A program made the translations under genes and the position numbers. From the NCBI GenBank assembly GCA_039915945.1, contig JBDSMH010000093.1:61661-125660 (forward strand): DNA of 64,000 nt. Direction: 5' to 3'. The notes under the pieces are model-generated. The model saw only the letters and a program-made list of their open reading frames with translations. It was not told where the DNA came from and did not search any database. Each line of letters opens with the position of its first letter. The stretch's first letter is position 1. The stretch comes from DATLFA01 sp039915945 (lineage in GTDB: Bacteria > Actinomycetota > Acidimicrobiia > Acidimicrobiales > WLNW01). Of this stretch, positions 52,088 to 61,494 are shown piece by piece.

Positions 52088-53298
52088 TATTTGGGCTCCC
52101 TTGGTAGGCCGAGCACGCGCTCGCCGATCACGTTGCGCTGGATCTCGTTGGACCCTGCGTAGATCGTGTGCGCCCGCGAGTAGAGGAACGTTCGCTGCAT
52201 GGGCGCCAGCGGATACTCGACGGCACCCGGCTCGTGCGACACCGTGCCGTCACTGCCGGCCGCGAGCGCAGCGGCACCCATCACTTCGAGCATCACTTCG
52301 CCGAAGCGACGGTGCCAGTTGGACCAGTAGAGCTTGCCGATCGACATTTCGGGACCGGGAACACCGCCCCCGTCGACCACGGTGAGCATGCGCAGATTGG
52401 AATACCGCATGATCTCGAGCCCGCCGTACATGTCGGCCAACTTCTGGCGGATGATCGGATCGTCGGCGGCGCCGGTCTTCTTCGCATAGTTGACGAGATC
52501 GTCGAATTCGCGACGGAACGCCAGTTGTTGACCGAGGGTCGATGCGCCCCGCTCGAAACCGAGCGTGCCCATTGCGACTTCCCAGCCGCGGCCGACTTCG
52601 CCGACCACCATGTCGGTGCGCGTGCGAGCGTCGGTGAAGAACACCTCGTTGAACTCGGCGCCTCCGGTGATCTGCACGATCGGTCGTATCTCGATGCCGG
52701 ATTGATCCATCGGCACCATCATGTAGGACAGCCCGTTGTGGCGTTTCGATTGCGCATCGGTGCGACACACGAGGAAACACCATTGCGAGTACTGCGCCAG
52801 CGACGTCCACACCTTTTGGCCGTTGATGACCCATTCGTCCCCGTCGAGCACGGCCTTCGTCTGCACGTTGGCCAAGTCGGAACCGGCGTTGGGTTCGCTA
52901 TAGCCCTGGCACCACATCTCTTGACCCGAGAGGATCTTCGGGATGAAGCGGCGCTTTTGCGCTTGGGTGCCGTACGCCATGATCGTCGGGCCCGCCAGCG
53001 TGACGCCCATGTTGGGTATGCGATGCGGCGCGCGCGACTCGACATAGGTCATGAAGAAGATGACCTGCTCGGACAGCGAGCACTCGCGCCCCCCGATTTC
53101 CTTGGGGTAATCGATGCCCAACCAGCCACCTTTGGCGAGCTCGCGCTCCCAGTCGAGCAACGTCTCGAACGGGATGTCTTCTTGGCCCATCCCACCGCGT
53201 CCACGCAGCGCAGCGAACTCGCCCACCATGTGCTCTTCGAGCCAGGTGCGAGCTTCGTCTTTGAAGGCGACTTCCGCCGGCGTCAGTTGAAAATCCAC
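52087..53298 (-). CDS. Acyl-CoA dehydrogenase
   Basis: 403 residues. FAD enzyme: VDFQLTPAEVAFKDEARTWLEEHM at the start, QGYSEPNAGSDLANVQTKAVLDGDEWVINGQKVWTSLAQYS (FAD-binding loop), GAEFNEVFFTDAR and RTFLYSRAHTIYAGSNEIQRNVIGERVLGLP at the end. The catalytic-base position cannot be fixed by eye; the C-terminal AGSNEIQ pattern is that of FadE-type enzymes acting on steroid or branched substrates. GTG at 53298 with AGGGA upstream. First gene of the thiolase row and divergent from the next synthetase. Confidence 0.93.
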   Translation of the reverse strand: MDFQLTPAEVAFKDEARTWLEEHMVGEFAALRGRGGMGQEDIPFETLLDWERELAKGGWLGIDYPKEIGGRECSLSEQVIFFMTYVESRAPHRIPNMGVTLAGPTIMAYGTQAQKRRFIPKILSGQEMWCQGYSEPNAGSDLANVQTKAVLDGDEWVINGQKVWTSLAQYSQWCFLVCRTDAQSKRHNGLSYMMVPMDQSGIEIRPIVQITGGAEFNEVFFTDARTRTDMVVGEVGRGWEVAMGTLGFERGASTLGQQLAFRREFDDLVNYAKKTGAADDPIIRQKLADMYGGLEIMRYSNLRMLTVVDGGGVPGPEMSIGKLYWSNWHRRFGEVMLEVMGAAALAAGSDGTVSHEPGAVEYPLAPMQRTFLYSRAHTIYAGSNEIQRNVIGERVLGLPREPK

Positions 53299-53410
53299 GG
53301 TCCCTGACGTTATCGCTCCTGTCCCCGCCAAACCCAACGGCCGGAGAACACTCACCCGGCGGGTCGCCTCTACGATGCCCAGAAAGCGACGTGACGACCT
53401 GGGGGAGCCG

Positions 53411-55111
53411 ATGAGTCAACGTCCCGCACCTACAATGACACTCGAGGAGGCGTACGGCCGGCTCACCGCGCCCGGCGCCCCGTTCGAGATCGTCGTCGAG
53501 GAGGTGCTCGGCGAAGAGGAGCGGGTCTTCAAGAACCGCCCTCGCCATTTGCGTCATTGGTTGGAAAGGTCGGCCGAGTTCGGCGACCGTGAGTGTTGGG
53601 TCTTCGACGATGGACGGACGCTGACCTATCGCGAGCACATCCGAGCGGTGGCCGCCGTGGCCGATGGGCTGCGTACCCGTTTCGGCATCGGCAAGGGCGA
53701 TCGCATCGCCGTGCTCGGATCCAACAGCCTCGAATGGGTGCTGAGTTTCTGGGCGGCCACGTCGCTCGGTGCCGTCACCTGCGCCATGAACGGGTGGTGG
53801 CAGCCCGACGAGATCGTCTACGGACTCGAGTTGGCCAAGCCCAAGGTCTTGATCGTCGACGCGAAGCGCTACCAACGCATCGCCGACCGCCCGATCGACG
53901 CACCCGTGGTCGTCATCGAGCGCGACTACGCCGACATGCTCTGGGACCCGACCGTCGACGTCGCGCTACCGAGCGACCCGATCGACGAGGACGATCCCGT
54001 CGCCATCTTGTTCACGTCGGGTACGACGGGTCGGCCCAAGGGTGCGATCAGCACGCACCGCAACCTGGTCTGCTTCGTACAGATCTCGACGCTGTCGGGC
54101 GCCGCCCGCGCCATGCAGTACCCGGCGCCGCCCGATGCCCCGCCGGCGCCCGCCGCGACCAACGTGGTCTCCGCACCCCTGTTTCACGTGTCAGGTCTTC
54201 AGTCCGCGGCGATCTCGGGTATCGCGCACGGTATCCGCTACATATGGACGACCGGACGGTTCGACCCCAAGCAGATTCTCGAGATCACGGCCCGCGAGAA
54301 GATCACGCGCATGGGCGGCATCACCACGCAGGTGTGGCGCATCCTCGAACATCCGGACTTCGACAAGTACGACCTCTCGCACGTCACGGCGATGGGTGGC
54401 GGCGGATCGATCTTCTCGCCTGAACTGCAGCGCGCCATGCGCGAGAAGTTGCCCAACGCGGCGGCGAACTTCAGCATCGGGTACGGCCTCACCGAGTGCG
54501 GCGGGCTGTGCACGATGGCCAACTCCGAAATGCTCGAAGCGCATCCGGATGCGTGCATGGGCAAGGCGATCCCGACGGCGCAGGTCGCGATCATCGACGA
54601 CGACGGCAACATGCTGGGCGTCGGCGAAGTCGGCAACGTCTGCATCAAAGGTCCGATGGTGATGCCCGGCTATTGGGACAACCCGCGTGCGACTGCCGAC
54701 GCGTTCTTTCCCGGCCGTTGGTTGAAGTCGGGCGACTTCGGCTGGATCGACGGCGAAAACCTGCTCTACTTGGCGACGCGCAAGCGCGACATGATCATCC
54801 GCGGTGGCGAGAACATCTATCCCATCGAGATCGAGAATCGCCTCGACGATCACCCGGCGGTCGGCGAAGCCGCGGTCGTCGGCGTCGATCATCGCACGCT
54901 CGGACAGCAGGTCAAAGCGGTCGTCGTGCCGCGCCCCGGCGTGCCGGTCAACGAGCGAGAACTCTCCGAATGGGTCGGCGCCACGCTGGCGTACTACAAG
55001 GTTCCCGAATTCTGGGAGATTCGAGACGAGCCCCTCCCGCGCAATGCCACCGGCAAAGTGATGAAACACGTACTGACTGGTGAAGCCGAGAACACGATGA
55101 TCGAGGAGTAG
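53411..55111 (+). CDS. Acyl-CoA synthetase, class I adenylate-forming
   Basis: 566 residues. ILFTSGTTGRPKGAISTHRN near 200, the STLSGAARAMQYPAPPDAPPAP insertion, GYGLTECGGLCTM near 360, GDFGWIDGENLLYLATRKRDMIIRGGENIYPIEIENRLDDHP and C-terminal PRNATGKVMKHVL with the conserved Lys. ATG at 53411 follows GGGGGAG; an in-frame ATG 12 codons upstream adds MPRKRRDDLGEP. Similar to long-chain/steroid-acid activating enzymes, but the acid cannot be named. Followed after three bases by a second synthetase. Confidence 0.92.
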   Translation: MSQRPAPTMTLEEAYGRLTAPGAPFEIVVEEVLGEEERVFKNRPRHLRHWLERSAEFGDRECWVFDDGRTLTYREHIRAVAAVADGLRTRFGIGKGDRIAVLGSNSLEWVLSFWAATSLGAVTCAMNGWWQPDEIVYGLELAKPKVLIVDAKRYQRIADRPIDAPVVVIERDYADMLWDPTVDVALPSDPIDEDDPVAILFTSGTTGRPKGAISTHRNLVCFVQISTLSGAARAMQYPAPPDAPPAPAATNVVSAPLFHVSGLQSAAISGIAHGIRYIWTTGRFDPKQILEITAREKITRMGGITTQVWRILEHPDFDKYDLSHVTAMGGGGSIFSPELQRAMREKLPNAAANFSIGYGLTECGGLCTMANSEMLEAHPDACMGKAIPTAQVAIIDDDGNMLGVGEVGNVCIKGPMVMPGYWDNPRATADAFFPGRWLKSGDFGWIDGENLLYLATRKRDMIIRGGENIYPIEIENRLDDHPAVGEAAVVGVDHRTLGQQVKAVVVPRPGVPVNERELSEWVGATLAYYKVPEFWEIRDEPLPRNATGKVMKHVLTGEAENTMIEE

Positions 55112-55114
55112 CGA

Positions 55115-56629
55115 GTGCTGGCCGAAGTATTGAACCGCGCGGCTGTCGAGTTCCCCGACCGCATCGCGTACGCGTCGGCAGAAGGTTGGGGCGCGACGTT
55201 CCGCCAACTCGATCAATTCAGCGACGAGTGCGCGGTCTGGTTGGCGGCCCACGCGGGTGTGCGTGAAGGTGATGTCGTATCGCTCGTGATGCCGTCGACG
55301 ATCGAGTACATCGTGCTCTTCGGCGCGCTGGCCAAACTCGGCGCGACAACTGCGGGGGTCAACTCGTTACTCACGGCGCGAGAGCGCGCCGGCGCGCTCG
55401 AGTGCGCCCAGCCCAGCCTCGTCATCGCCGATCCCGAGTTGACCGATGGTTTGCCCGCCAACGTGCCGGTGCTCGAAATCGTCAGCGGCGACAACGCCGA
55501 GGACATGGTGCGTACGATGCGAGTGCGCAACGAGGCGCCACCGGTACTGCCCCCCGATCCGCAGCGCGGGTTCACCATCTGCTTCACGTCCGGATCGACC
55601 GGTATGCCCAAGGGTGCGCTGTTCCGCGAAGCGCAGATCCGCGCGATCGCGGTTTCGGACACCGGCGGCAGCGGCTCGTGGGGCCAAGGCACGCACAGCA
55701 TCGCGTCGACGCAATTCGCACACGTCGGCGGCATGACGAAGATCCCGTGGATGCTGGCCGGTGGGGGCACCATCCATCTGATGACACGCTGGCGGGCACA
55801 GACCGTGATGCAACTGGTCCAGAAATACCGCATGCCCGCGCTCAACGGCGGACCGACGCAGATCGCGCTCATGCTGCGCCAACCCGACTTCGACAGCTAC
55901 GACTTCAGTTCGGTCAAGGCGATCGTGTCGGGCACCGGCCCGTCGTCGCCGGGGCTCATTCGCGAAGCGCGTGAGCGCTTTCACGCGCCGTATTCGGTGC
56001 GCTACTCGTCGACTGAATCGGGGGGTGTGGGCACGCTCACCGCGCTCGATGCACCGGACGAAGAAGCGCTCTACACCATCGGCCGTCCCCGGCCCGGGGT
56101 CGAAGCGATGATCGCGGACGACGATCTGCGCGAGTTGCCGGTCGGTGAGATCGGCGAGATGTGCATGCGCTCGCCGTGCAACATGGCCGAGTACTGGCAC
56201 AATCCCGAAGAGACCGCGCGGACGCTCGTCGGCGACGGATGGCTGCGTACCGGCGATCTCGGCTACAAGGACGAAGCGGGTTGCTTCCGTCTGGCCGGAC
56301 GCAAGAAAGAGATGTTCATCCGCGGCGGCTACAACGTGTACCCGCTCGAGGTCGAAAAGGTGCTCTCGACGCACCCCAAGGTCGCCGAGGTTGCGATCGT
56401 GCCGCGCGCCGACGAAGTGATGACCGAAATCGGTGTGGCCATCGTCGTCCCGGTCGACCCCAACGATCCGCCCACACTCGACGAGTTGCGCACGCACGGC
56501 GCCGTCGGGTTGGCGCGCTACAAGCTGCCCGAGCGCATTCGCATCATCGACGAGATGCCGCTCAACGCCACGCACAAACTCGACCGGCGCACACTGGCCG
56601 AGCTCGAACGGGCCAACGCCGACAGTTAG
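55115..56629 (+). CDS. Acyl-CoA synthetase (AMP-binding)
   Basis: 504 residues. CFTSGSTGMPKGALFREAQIR near 155, YSSTESGGVGTLTA where GLTE is usual (S-T-E-S), GDLGYKDEAGCFRLAGRKKEMFIRGGYNVYPLEVEKVL and C-terminal MPLNATHKLDRRTLAEL. The altered A5 motif (STESGG) may indicate different substrate or family subgroup. GTG at 55115, three bases after the previous stop. The 3' end touches rsgA (four shared bases). Confidence 0.9.
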   Translation: MLAEVLNRAAVEFPDRIAYASAEGWGATFRQLDQFSDECAVWLAAHAGVREGDVVSLVMPSTIEYIVLFGALAKLGATTAGVNSLLTARERAGALECAQPSLVIADPELTDGLPANVPVLEIVSGDNAEDMVRTMRVRNEAPPVLPPDPQRGFTICFTSGSTGMPKGALFREAQIRAIAVSDTGGSGSWGQGTHSIASTQFAHVGGMTKIPWMLAGGGTIHLMTRWRAQTVMQLVQKYRMPALNGGPTQIALMLRQPDFDSYDFSSVKAIVSGTGPSSPGLIREARERFHAPYSVRYSSTESGGVGTLTALDAPDEEALYTIGRPRPGVEAMIADDDLRELPVGEIGEMCMRSPCNMAEYWHNPEETARTLVGDGWLRTGDLGYKDEAGCFRLAGRKKEMFIRGGYNVYPLEVEKVLSTHPKVAEVAIVPRADEVMTEIGVAIVVPVDPNDPPTLDELRTHGAVGLARYKLPERIRIIDEMPLNATHKLDRRTLAELERANADS

Positions 56630-57660
56630 CGGCGCGGGCGCTTGTGTCGCTCGGTCGGCTGTTCGGCAATCTCTGCCGCGAGCGCGCGGTAGCGCAACAG
56701 GCGCCGCGGATCGAGCGTGCCGTCCGCGACCGCTTGTTGGACCGCGCACTGCGGTTCGCTGCCGTGCCCGCAGTTGGCGAACCGGCACTCCCGCGCCAGG
56801 TCGTCGATATCGGCGAACACCCGGTGCAACGTGTCTTCGGATGCCATCAGCCCAACCGCGCGTATGCCCGGTGTATCGATCACCGCGCCGCCACGGGGAA
56901 TCACGTGTATTTCTCGGGCCACCGTGGTGTGCCGGCCTTTGGCATCGCGCTGGCGCACCCTGCCGGTGGCCTGTACGGCTTCGCCGACGAGCAGATTCAA
57001 GAGATTCGACTTGCCCGCACCGGATTCGCCGACCAACGCCGCCGTCGACCCGATCGGGATACGCCGCCGTAATTCGAACACCCCCCGCCCGTCGACGCGG
57101 CTGACATCGACGACCGCGGTCGCGCCACCGAGCGCACGGGCAATGCCTCGCGCTTCGTAGAGGTCGTCGAGATCGCTCTTCGTCAAGACGATGATCGGCT
57201 CGGCCCCGCTGTCCCACGCCATGATCAAGAGGCGCTCGAGCCGACCGGGAGGCAATCGCCGATCGAGCCCGTGCACGATCGCGACGCTGTCGACGTTGGC
57301 CACCATCACCTGTTCGGCGACGCGCTCCCCCGGATCACGCCGCGTGAGTGTGTGCCGGCGCGACAGCACGGCGGCGATCCGCGCTGCGGAGTCGGCCGCG
57401 TCGTCGACGACGGCAATCCAGTCGCCCGTGACCGGCGCAGTCGCTCCTTGCGCTCGAGTCGAGTCAGAGATCACGCGTTCGCGGCCCCGGGCGGACACGA
57501 CGTCGCATTCGCCGCGATCGACGCGCACGATGCGGGCCGGCCGCACCCCCGGCAGCTTCAGCGCGTGGAGTACCTCGTTCCACTGATTGTCCCAACCCAG
57601 TGCGCGTAACAGTCCCGCTCCGCCGGGGCCGCTCGGGCCCTGCGCGTCGGTGTTGCCCAT
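56626..57660 (-). CDS. rsgA: Ribosome small-subunit-dependent GTPase A
   Basis: 344 residues. Circularly permuted GTPase: VLTKSDLDDLYEA (G4) before GESGAGKSNLLNLLVG (G1), then DTPGIRAVG (G3). Zinc finger CRFANCGHGSEPQCAV at the C-terminus, where family proteins use three Cys and a His. Assists 30S maturation. ATG at 57660 shares four bases with the stop of the upstream hydrolase gene. The first 20 residues (GNTDAQGPSGPGGAG) include a copy of the GGGCCCGAGCGGCC repeat, so they are likely not part of the original protein. Confidence 0.93.
   Translation of the reverse strand: MGNTDAQGPSGPGGAGLLRALGWDNQWNEVLHALKLPGVRPARIVRVDRGECDVVSARGRERVISDSTRAQGATAPVTGDWIAVVDDAADSAARIAAVLSRRHTLTRRDPGERVAEQVMVANVDSVAIVHGLDRRLPPGRLERLLIMAWDSGAEPIIVLTKSDLDDLYEARGIARALGGATAVVDVSRVDGRGVFELRRRIPIGSTAALVGESGAGKSNLLNLLVGEAVQATGRVRQRDAKGRHTTVAREIHVIPRGGAVIDTPGIRAVGLMASEDTLHRVFADIDDLARECRFANCGHGSEPQCAVQQAVADGTLDPRRLLRYRALAAEIAEQPTERHKRPRR
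57627..57640 (-). repeat. GGGCCCGAGCGGCC repeat inside rsgA
   Basis: Exact copy, within codons 7-12 of rsgA, encoding the Gly-Pro-Ser-Gly-Pro run. Followed by a GGAGCGGGA stretch like the tail of the other copies. Confidence 0.85.
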
Positions 57661-58586
57661 CAGCGCGTTGTTGCCTTCAGCGCGCGCATGTCGGCCATGA
57701 CCGCCGCGCTGTCGTAGCTCGCGTCCCAGTCGGCGCCGGCGAACTCGCGATAGCAGCGGTGCACGTTGGCGGCGAGACGGAACGGTTCGTTCCACGTCGC
57801 GTACGGGCCGAGCTCGATGCGCATACTTGCTTCGAGTGGCGTACGGCCAGCCGACCAATGGTCATGCGACTCACGACGGACGTATTCGAGGTACTCGCGC
57901 ATAGAACGCACGCCCTCGACTCCACACACCGGACCATGACCGGGGACGACCCACTGCGGCGCCAGCGACTCGATACGTGCGAGCGCATCGATCCAGTGCT
58001 GCGTCGACCCTTCCCAACCGATCGGTGTGCAGCGATGAAAGAACACGTCGCCCGCGAACACGATGCCCGGTTCGGGCGCGTGCACCACGACGTCGCCCTC
58101 GGTGTGTGCGGGACCGACGTAGATGACATCGATCGCCATGCCATCGAGGTCGTATCGGCGATCAGCATCGAGCACGGTCGTCGGCGGTGTGAGCACGACG
58201 TCGGAGAAGTCGAACGGTGAGAACTCGTGCACCAGATCGCGCAGGTGCTCGGGCGGGTCGGTCATCGTGCGGATGGCCTCGGCCTGTGCCGGCGAGAAGT
58301 CGGAGAAACGGTCTGCGCAACCGCGGTGCGCGATGATCTCGGCACCGCGGAAGAGTTGATTGCCCCAGCAGTGATCGCCGTTGTGGTGGGTGTTGACGAG
58401 GCGCTGCGCGGGCGCCGGATGCACTGTCGCGTAGAGGTCGACCATCTGACGAGTGAGAGTCACGTCGTAGAGCGTGTCGATGACGAACCCGCCACCGCGG
58501 GCGACGAACCCCGAGTTGCTCCAGCCGAGACCGCGGTCCTCTTGCTCGCAGGCGTAGACATCGCGGTCCAGTTGTCGCAGTTCCAT
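57660..58586 (-). CDS. Metallo-beta-lactamase-fold hydrolase
   Basis: 308 residues. Metal-site NTHHNGDHCWGNQLF near 66-72 (H-x-N-G-D-H variant of HxHxDH), GPAHTEGDVVVHAPEPGIVFAGDVFFH near 160 and WVVPGHGPVCGV near 205. This order is typical of the glyoxalase II/flavo-diiron-type superfamily. The first metal pair reads HHNGDH, so the third His is replaced by Asn; activity may differ. ATG at 58586. Coupled with rsgA by overlap, though their functions are not obviously linked. Confidence 0.88.
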   Translation of the reverse strand: MELRQLDRDVYACEQEDRGLGWSNSGFVARGGGFVIDTLYDVTLTRQMVDLYATVHPAPAQRLVNTHHNGDHCWGNQLFRGAEIIAHRGCADRFSDFSPAQAEAIRTMTDPPEHLRDLVHEFSPFDFSDVVLTPPTTVLDADRRYDLDGMAIDVIYVGPAHTEGDVVVHAPEPGIVFAGDVFFHRCTPIGWEGSTQHWIDALARIESLAPQWVVPGHGPVCGVEGVRSMREYLEYVRRESHDHWSAGRTPLEASMRIELGPYATWNEPFRLAANVHRCYREFAGADWDASYDSAAVMADMRALKATTR

Positions 58587-58703
58587 GGCCTACGGATGTT
58601 ACCGACTACCGCTGGCGGATTATCGGTGGCCCAGGCAAGCACTGACGACGGGAACCTTCGGGCGAGGCGTAACGTTGCACCGAGCCGACGGAACACACTG
58701 AGT

Positions 58704-60317
58704 ATGACCAAGACCATCCCTACCGCGGCGCCGCGGGGCGCCCCACCGACACCACACGATGCGATTCCTGCCTCGCTTGCCGCGATCGCGGGTGTCCTGG
58801 GTGCCGCCGTCGCGCTGGCTACCGGAGAACTGTTCTCGGGCTTCTCCCGGTCGATCCCGTCGCTCGTGCTGGCGGTGGGTGACGTATTCGTCGACAACAC
58901 GCCGGGCGACGCGACCGAGACCGCGATCCGCACCCTCGGCACCAACGACAAGCCATTCCTCTTGACCACCATCGTCGTCGCGTCGTTGGCACTCGGTGCA
59001 CTCGTCGGTGTGGTCGCGCGGCGGCAACGAAACAAGGTCGCGATCTCACTTGCGGGCTTCGGCCTCATCGGCGGGTGGGCCGCAGCACGGGTGCCGGGCG
59101 CGTCGACGCTGTGGTCATGGACGAGCGCCGTGATCTCCGCGGCGCTGGGCGCGCTCGTGATCCTCGGGTTGTTGCGGGCACTCGACAACGCCGCGGCGAG
59201 AGCACAGCGCAGCCGGCGCGCTGTGTCCCCCGCAGCATCGCGTCGAGCCTTCTTGACCTACAGCAGTGGCGCAGCGGTAGTCGCGCTCTCGGCCACCGGT
59301 GTCGGTAGAGCGTTGCGCAGCAGCCGATCGGTATCAGGCGCGCGTGAACTCATAGCGGCGCGCGGTGTCGACATCGTCGGCTCACCGGCCGACGCCGCTG
59401 TCGCGCAGCTGTCCAACCTCGACTCCGTCGCGGGTCTATCGAGCTACATCACCCCGATCGCAAACAACGGGTTCTATCGCATCGACACCGCGCTCGAAAT
59501 CCCCCAGGTGGACCCGACAACGTGGAAGCTGAAGGTCGGTGGGTTGGTCGACAACCCGTTCGAGATCACCTATGACGAGATCCTCGCCATGCCGCAAGAA
59601 GAACACGTCATCACCTTGTCGTGCGTATCGAACGAGATCGGCGGCCCGTTGGTCGGCAACGCCGTGTGGGGCGGGGTGCCCCTGCGCGCCTTGCTCGAAC
59701 GAGCAAAGGTGCGCTCGACCGGTGTCCAGGTGGTCGGGCGGTCGGTCGACGACTTCACCGCCGGCTTTCCCACCGAGATCGCGCTCGACGGTCGCCACGC
59801 CATGCTCGCGGTCGCGATGAACGGTCAGCCGCTGCCGCTGCGCCACGGCTTCCCTGCGCGGCTCGTGGTGCCCGGGCTCTATGGCTATGTCTCGGCGGTC
59901 AAGTGGATCAAGGAGATCCGCCTCGAGTCGGCCGACTACGACGGTTACTGGATACCGCGCGGATGGTCCAAGCTCGGTCCGATGAAGACGATGTCGCGCA
60001 TCGACGTGCCCCGTGACCGCGCGCGCACCGCACCGGGTCGTACCGCCGTCGCCGGCGTGGCGTGGTCACCGACGCGAGGCATCGCCGCGGTCGAGGTGCA
60101 AGTCGACGGGGGCGCGTGGATGCCGGCAAAGCTCGGCGGCGCGGTCACCGCCGAGACATGGCTGCAATGGGTCTACGAGTGGGACGCCACTCCGGGCAAG
60201 CACGTGCTGCGCGTGCGCGCCACCGACAAGTCGGGTGCCCTGCAGTCGAGCAGCTTCGTCGACCCCCGCCCGGACGGCGCGGAAGGCTTCCACGAGATCA
60301 CCATCACCGTGGGCTGA
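58704..60317 (+). CDS. Sulfite-oxidase-like molybdopterin oxidoreductase, membrane-anchored
   Basis: 537 residues. Four predicted helices in the first 165 residues, then RRAFLTYSSGAAVVALSA (Tat-like RR plus hydrophobic run), and an Oxidored_molyb domain: YRIDTALEIPQVDPTTWKLKVGGLVDNPFEITYDEILAMPQEEHVITLSCVSNEIGG, in which the Cys is the molybdenum ligand, then GVPLRALLE and FPARLVVPGLYGYVSAVKWIKEI. A Mo-cofactor dimerisation domain ends the protein. Related to YedY/SorA; natural substrate unknown. ATG at 58704. The long frame upstream is a shadow of the divergent hydrolase. Confidence 0.9.
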   Translation: MTKTIPTAAPRGAPPTPHDAIPASLAAIAGVLGAAVALATGELFSGFSRSIPSLVLAVGDVFVDNTPGDATETAIRTLGTNDKPFLLTTIVVASLALGALVGVVARRQRNKVAISLAGFGLIGGWAAARVPGASTLWSWTSAVISAALGALVILGLLRALDNAAARAQRSRRAVSPAASRRAFLTYSSGAAVVALSATGVGRALRSSRSVSGARELIAARGVDIVGSPADAAVAQLSNLDSVAGLSSYITPIANNGFYRIDTALEIPQVDPTTWKLKVGGLVDNPFEITYDEILAMPQEEHVITLSCVSNEIGGPLVGNAVWGGVPLRALLERAKVRSTGVQVVGRSVDDFTAGFPTEIALDGRHAMLAVAMNGQPLPLRHGFPARLVVPGLYGYVSAVKWIKEIRLESADYDGYWIPRGWSKLGPMKTMSRIDVPRDRARTAPGRTAVAGVAWSPTRGIAAVEVQVDGGAWMPAKLGGAVTAETWLQWVYEWDATPGKHVLRVRATDKSGALQSSSFVDPRPDGAEGFHEITITVG

Positions 60318-60355
60318 CACGCGGCGCTTGCGTGCCGCGAGTCTCGCGAGTCGCG

Positions 60356-61396
60356 CTAGTTGGTGTGCTTGGACGAGGCGGGCACCTTGCGCGATCGGTG
60401 TCCTCCGGACAGCGGATCGAACGCGAACGGGTCACCTTGGCGCGCCCGGCGGCGTCGTTCGAGCACGAGCGGCAGCCGGGTCATGGACTCACCGAGCACG
60501 CTCGGCTCGCGCACCATCTGCCACATCGCCTTGTGGAAGTGGCGTGCCTTGATCGAATTGGTGAACGTCGCGTACGACGACAACAGCGCCATACGCCGCA
60601 TGTGATAGCGGGCGTAGTCCGCCGCCTCGGGATCGGTCGCCGCGAGATCCGATGCCAAGAAGGCCTCGAGTCGACGTTTGGTCGACACGATGTCCTTCTG
60701 CGAGTTGGCCGCACTCGTGGTGTGCGCCGCGTGCAGGCGGTAGTAGTAGTACGCCTCGGGGATCATGACGAACTTCGCGCCGGCGGCGAGACAGTCGGCC
60801 AGCATCCAATAGTCCTCGACCACTTGCAGGGTGGTGTCGTACTGAATGCCGTGGTCGATGAGGAACTGCCGGCGGATCAACGGCTTGGTCAATCCGAGAG
60901 CGATGCCGTCGCGCTCGAAGCCGAGCCGGCGTAGCAAGCCGGCCATGTCGATCTCGAGTGTTTCGAGCAACGGCTCGCCGCAGAGTTCGCTCAGGGTCGA
61001 CGACGGTATCTCGTCGCCATGACGGATGACGAGCAGGTCATCGGAGAGCAGATCGGCGCCGTGCTCGTCCGCAGCGGCAAGCATTCGTTCAAGTCGCGGT
61101 GGCTGGTACCAATCGTCGCTGTCGAGCGGCGTGATGAAACGACCGGTCGATCGCATCAACGCGTGATTACGCGTCTTGCCGATACCGAGATTCTGTTCGT
61201 TCTGGAAGATCTTGATGCGGCGATCGCTCTTGGCGTACCCGCGTGCAATCTCGAGCGTGGCGTCAGTGGACCCGTCGTCGACGATCACCAGTTCCCATGA
61301 CGACATGGTCTGGGACTGCACCGACTCGATCGCGCGAGCGATGAGGTCGGCACGGTTGTACGCCGGCATCGTCACGGTGATCTCGGGGTGATCCAT
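60356..61396 (-). CDS. GT2-family glycosyltransferase
   Basis: 346 residues. GT-A motifs: VTMPAYNRADLIARAIESVQSQTMSSWELVIVDDGSTDATLEIA, LDSDDWYQPPRLERML (metal site DSD). Probably adds a sugar to a cell-surface or capsular polymer; no membrane helix. ATG at 61396 (MDHPEITV); an upstream in-frame TTG at 61408 is rejected. The C-terminal 50 residues are very basic (RRRRARQGD, HRSRKVPASSKH). It is separated from the amidase gene by 98 bases with a small palindrome. Confidence 0.88.
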   Translation of the reverse strand: MDHPEITVTMPAYNRADLIARAIESVQSQTMSSWELVIVDDGSTDATLEIARGYAKSDRRIKIFQNEQNLGIGKTRNHALMRSTGRFITPLDSDDWYQPPRLERMLAAADEHGADLLSDDLLVIRHGDEIPSSTLSELCGEPLLETLEIDMAGLLRRLGFERDGIALGLTKPLIRRQFLIDHGIQYDTTLQVVEDYWMLADCLAAGAKFVMIPEAYYYYRLHAAHTTSAANSQKDIVSTKRRLEAFLASDLAATDPEAADYARYHMRRMALLSSYATFTNSIKARHFHKAMWQMVREPSVLGESMTRLPLVLERRRRARQGDPFAFDPLSGGHRSRKVPASSKHTN

Positions 61397-61478
61397 ACGC
61401 GAGGCCAAGGATATGGTGCGACCCTTCGCCGACCCATGGGTCGAATGGACACATTGCCTGCGGTTTTGCTGCTAGAGC

Positions 61479-61494
61479 TCGCCCGCGCGGGCGA
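61479..61494. terminator. Palindrome after the amidase gene
   Basis: 16-base palindrome TCGCCCGCGCGGGCGA directly after the amidase stop. A hairpin that may end minus-strand transcription; no T-run. The remainder of 61397-61478 shows nothing recognisable. Confidence 0.5.

Noticed and set aside
61479..61494. Possible operator for the amidase gene
   Set aside because: It lies after the amidase stop, not at a promoter, so a termination role is more likely.
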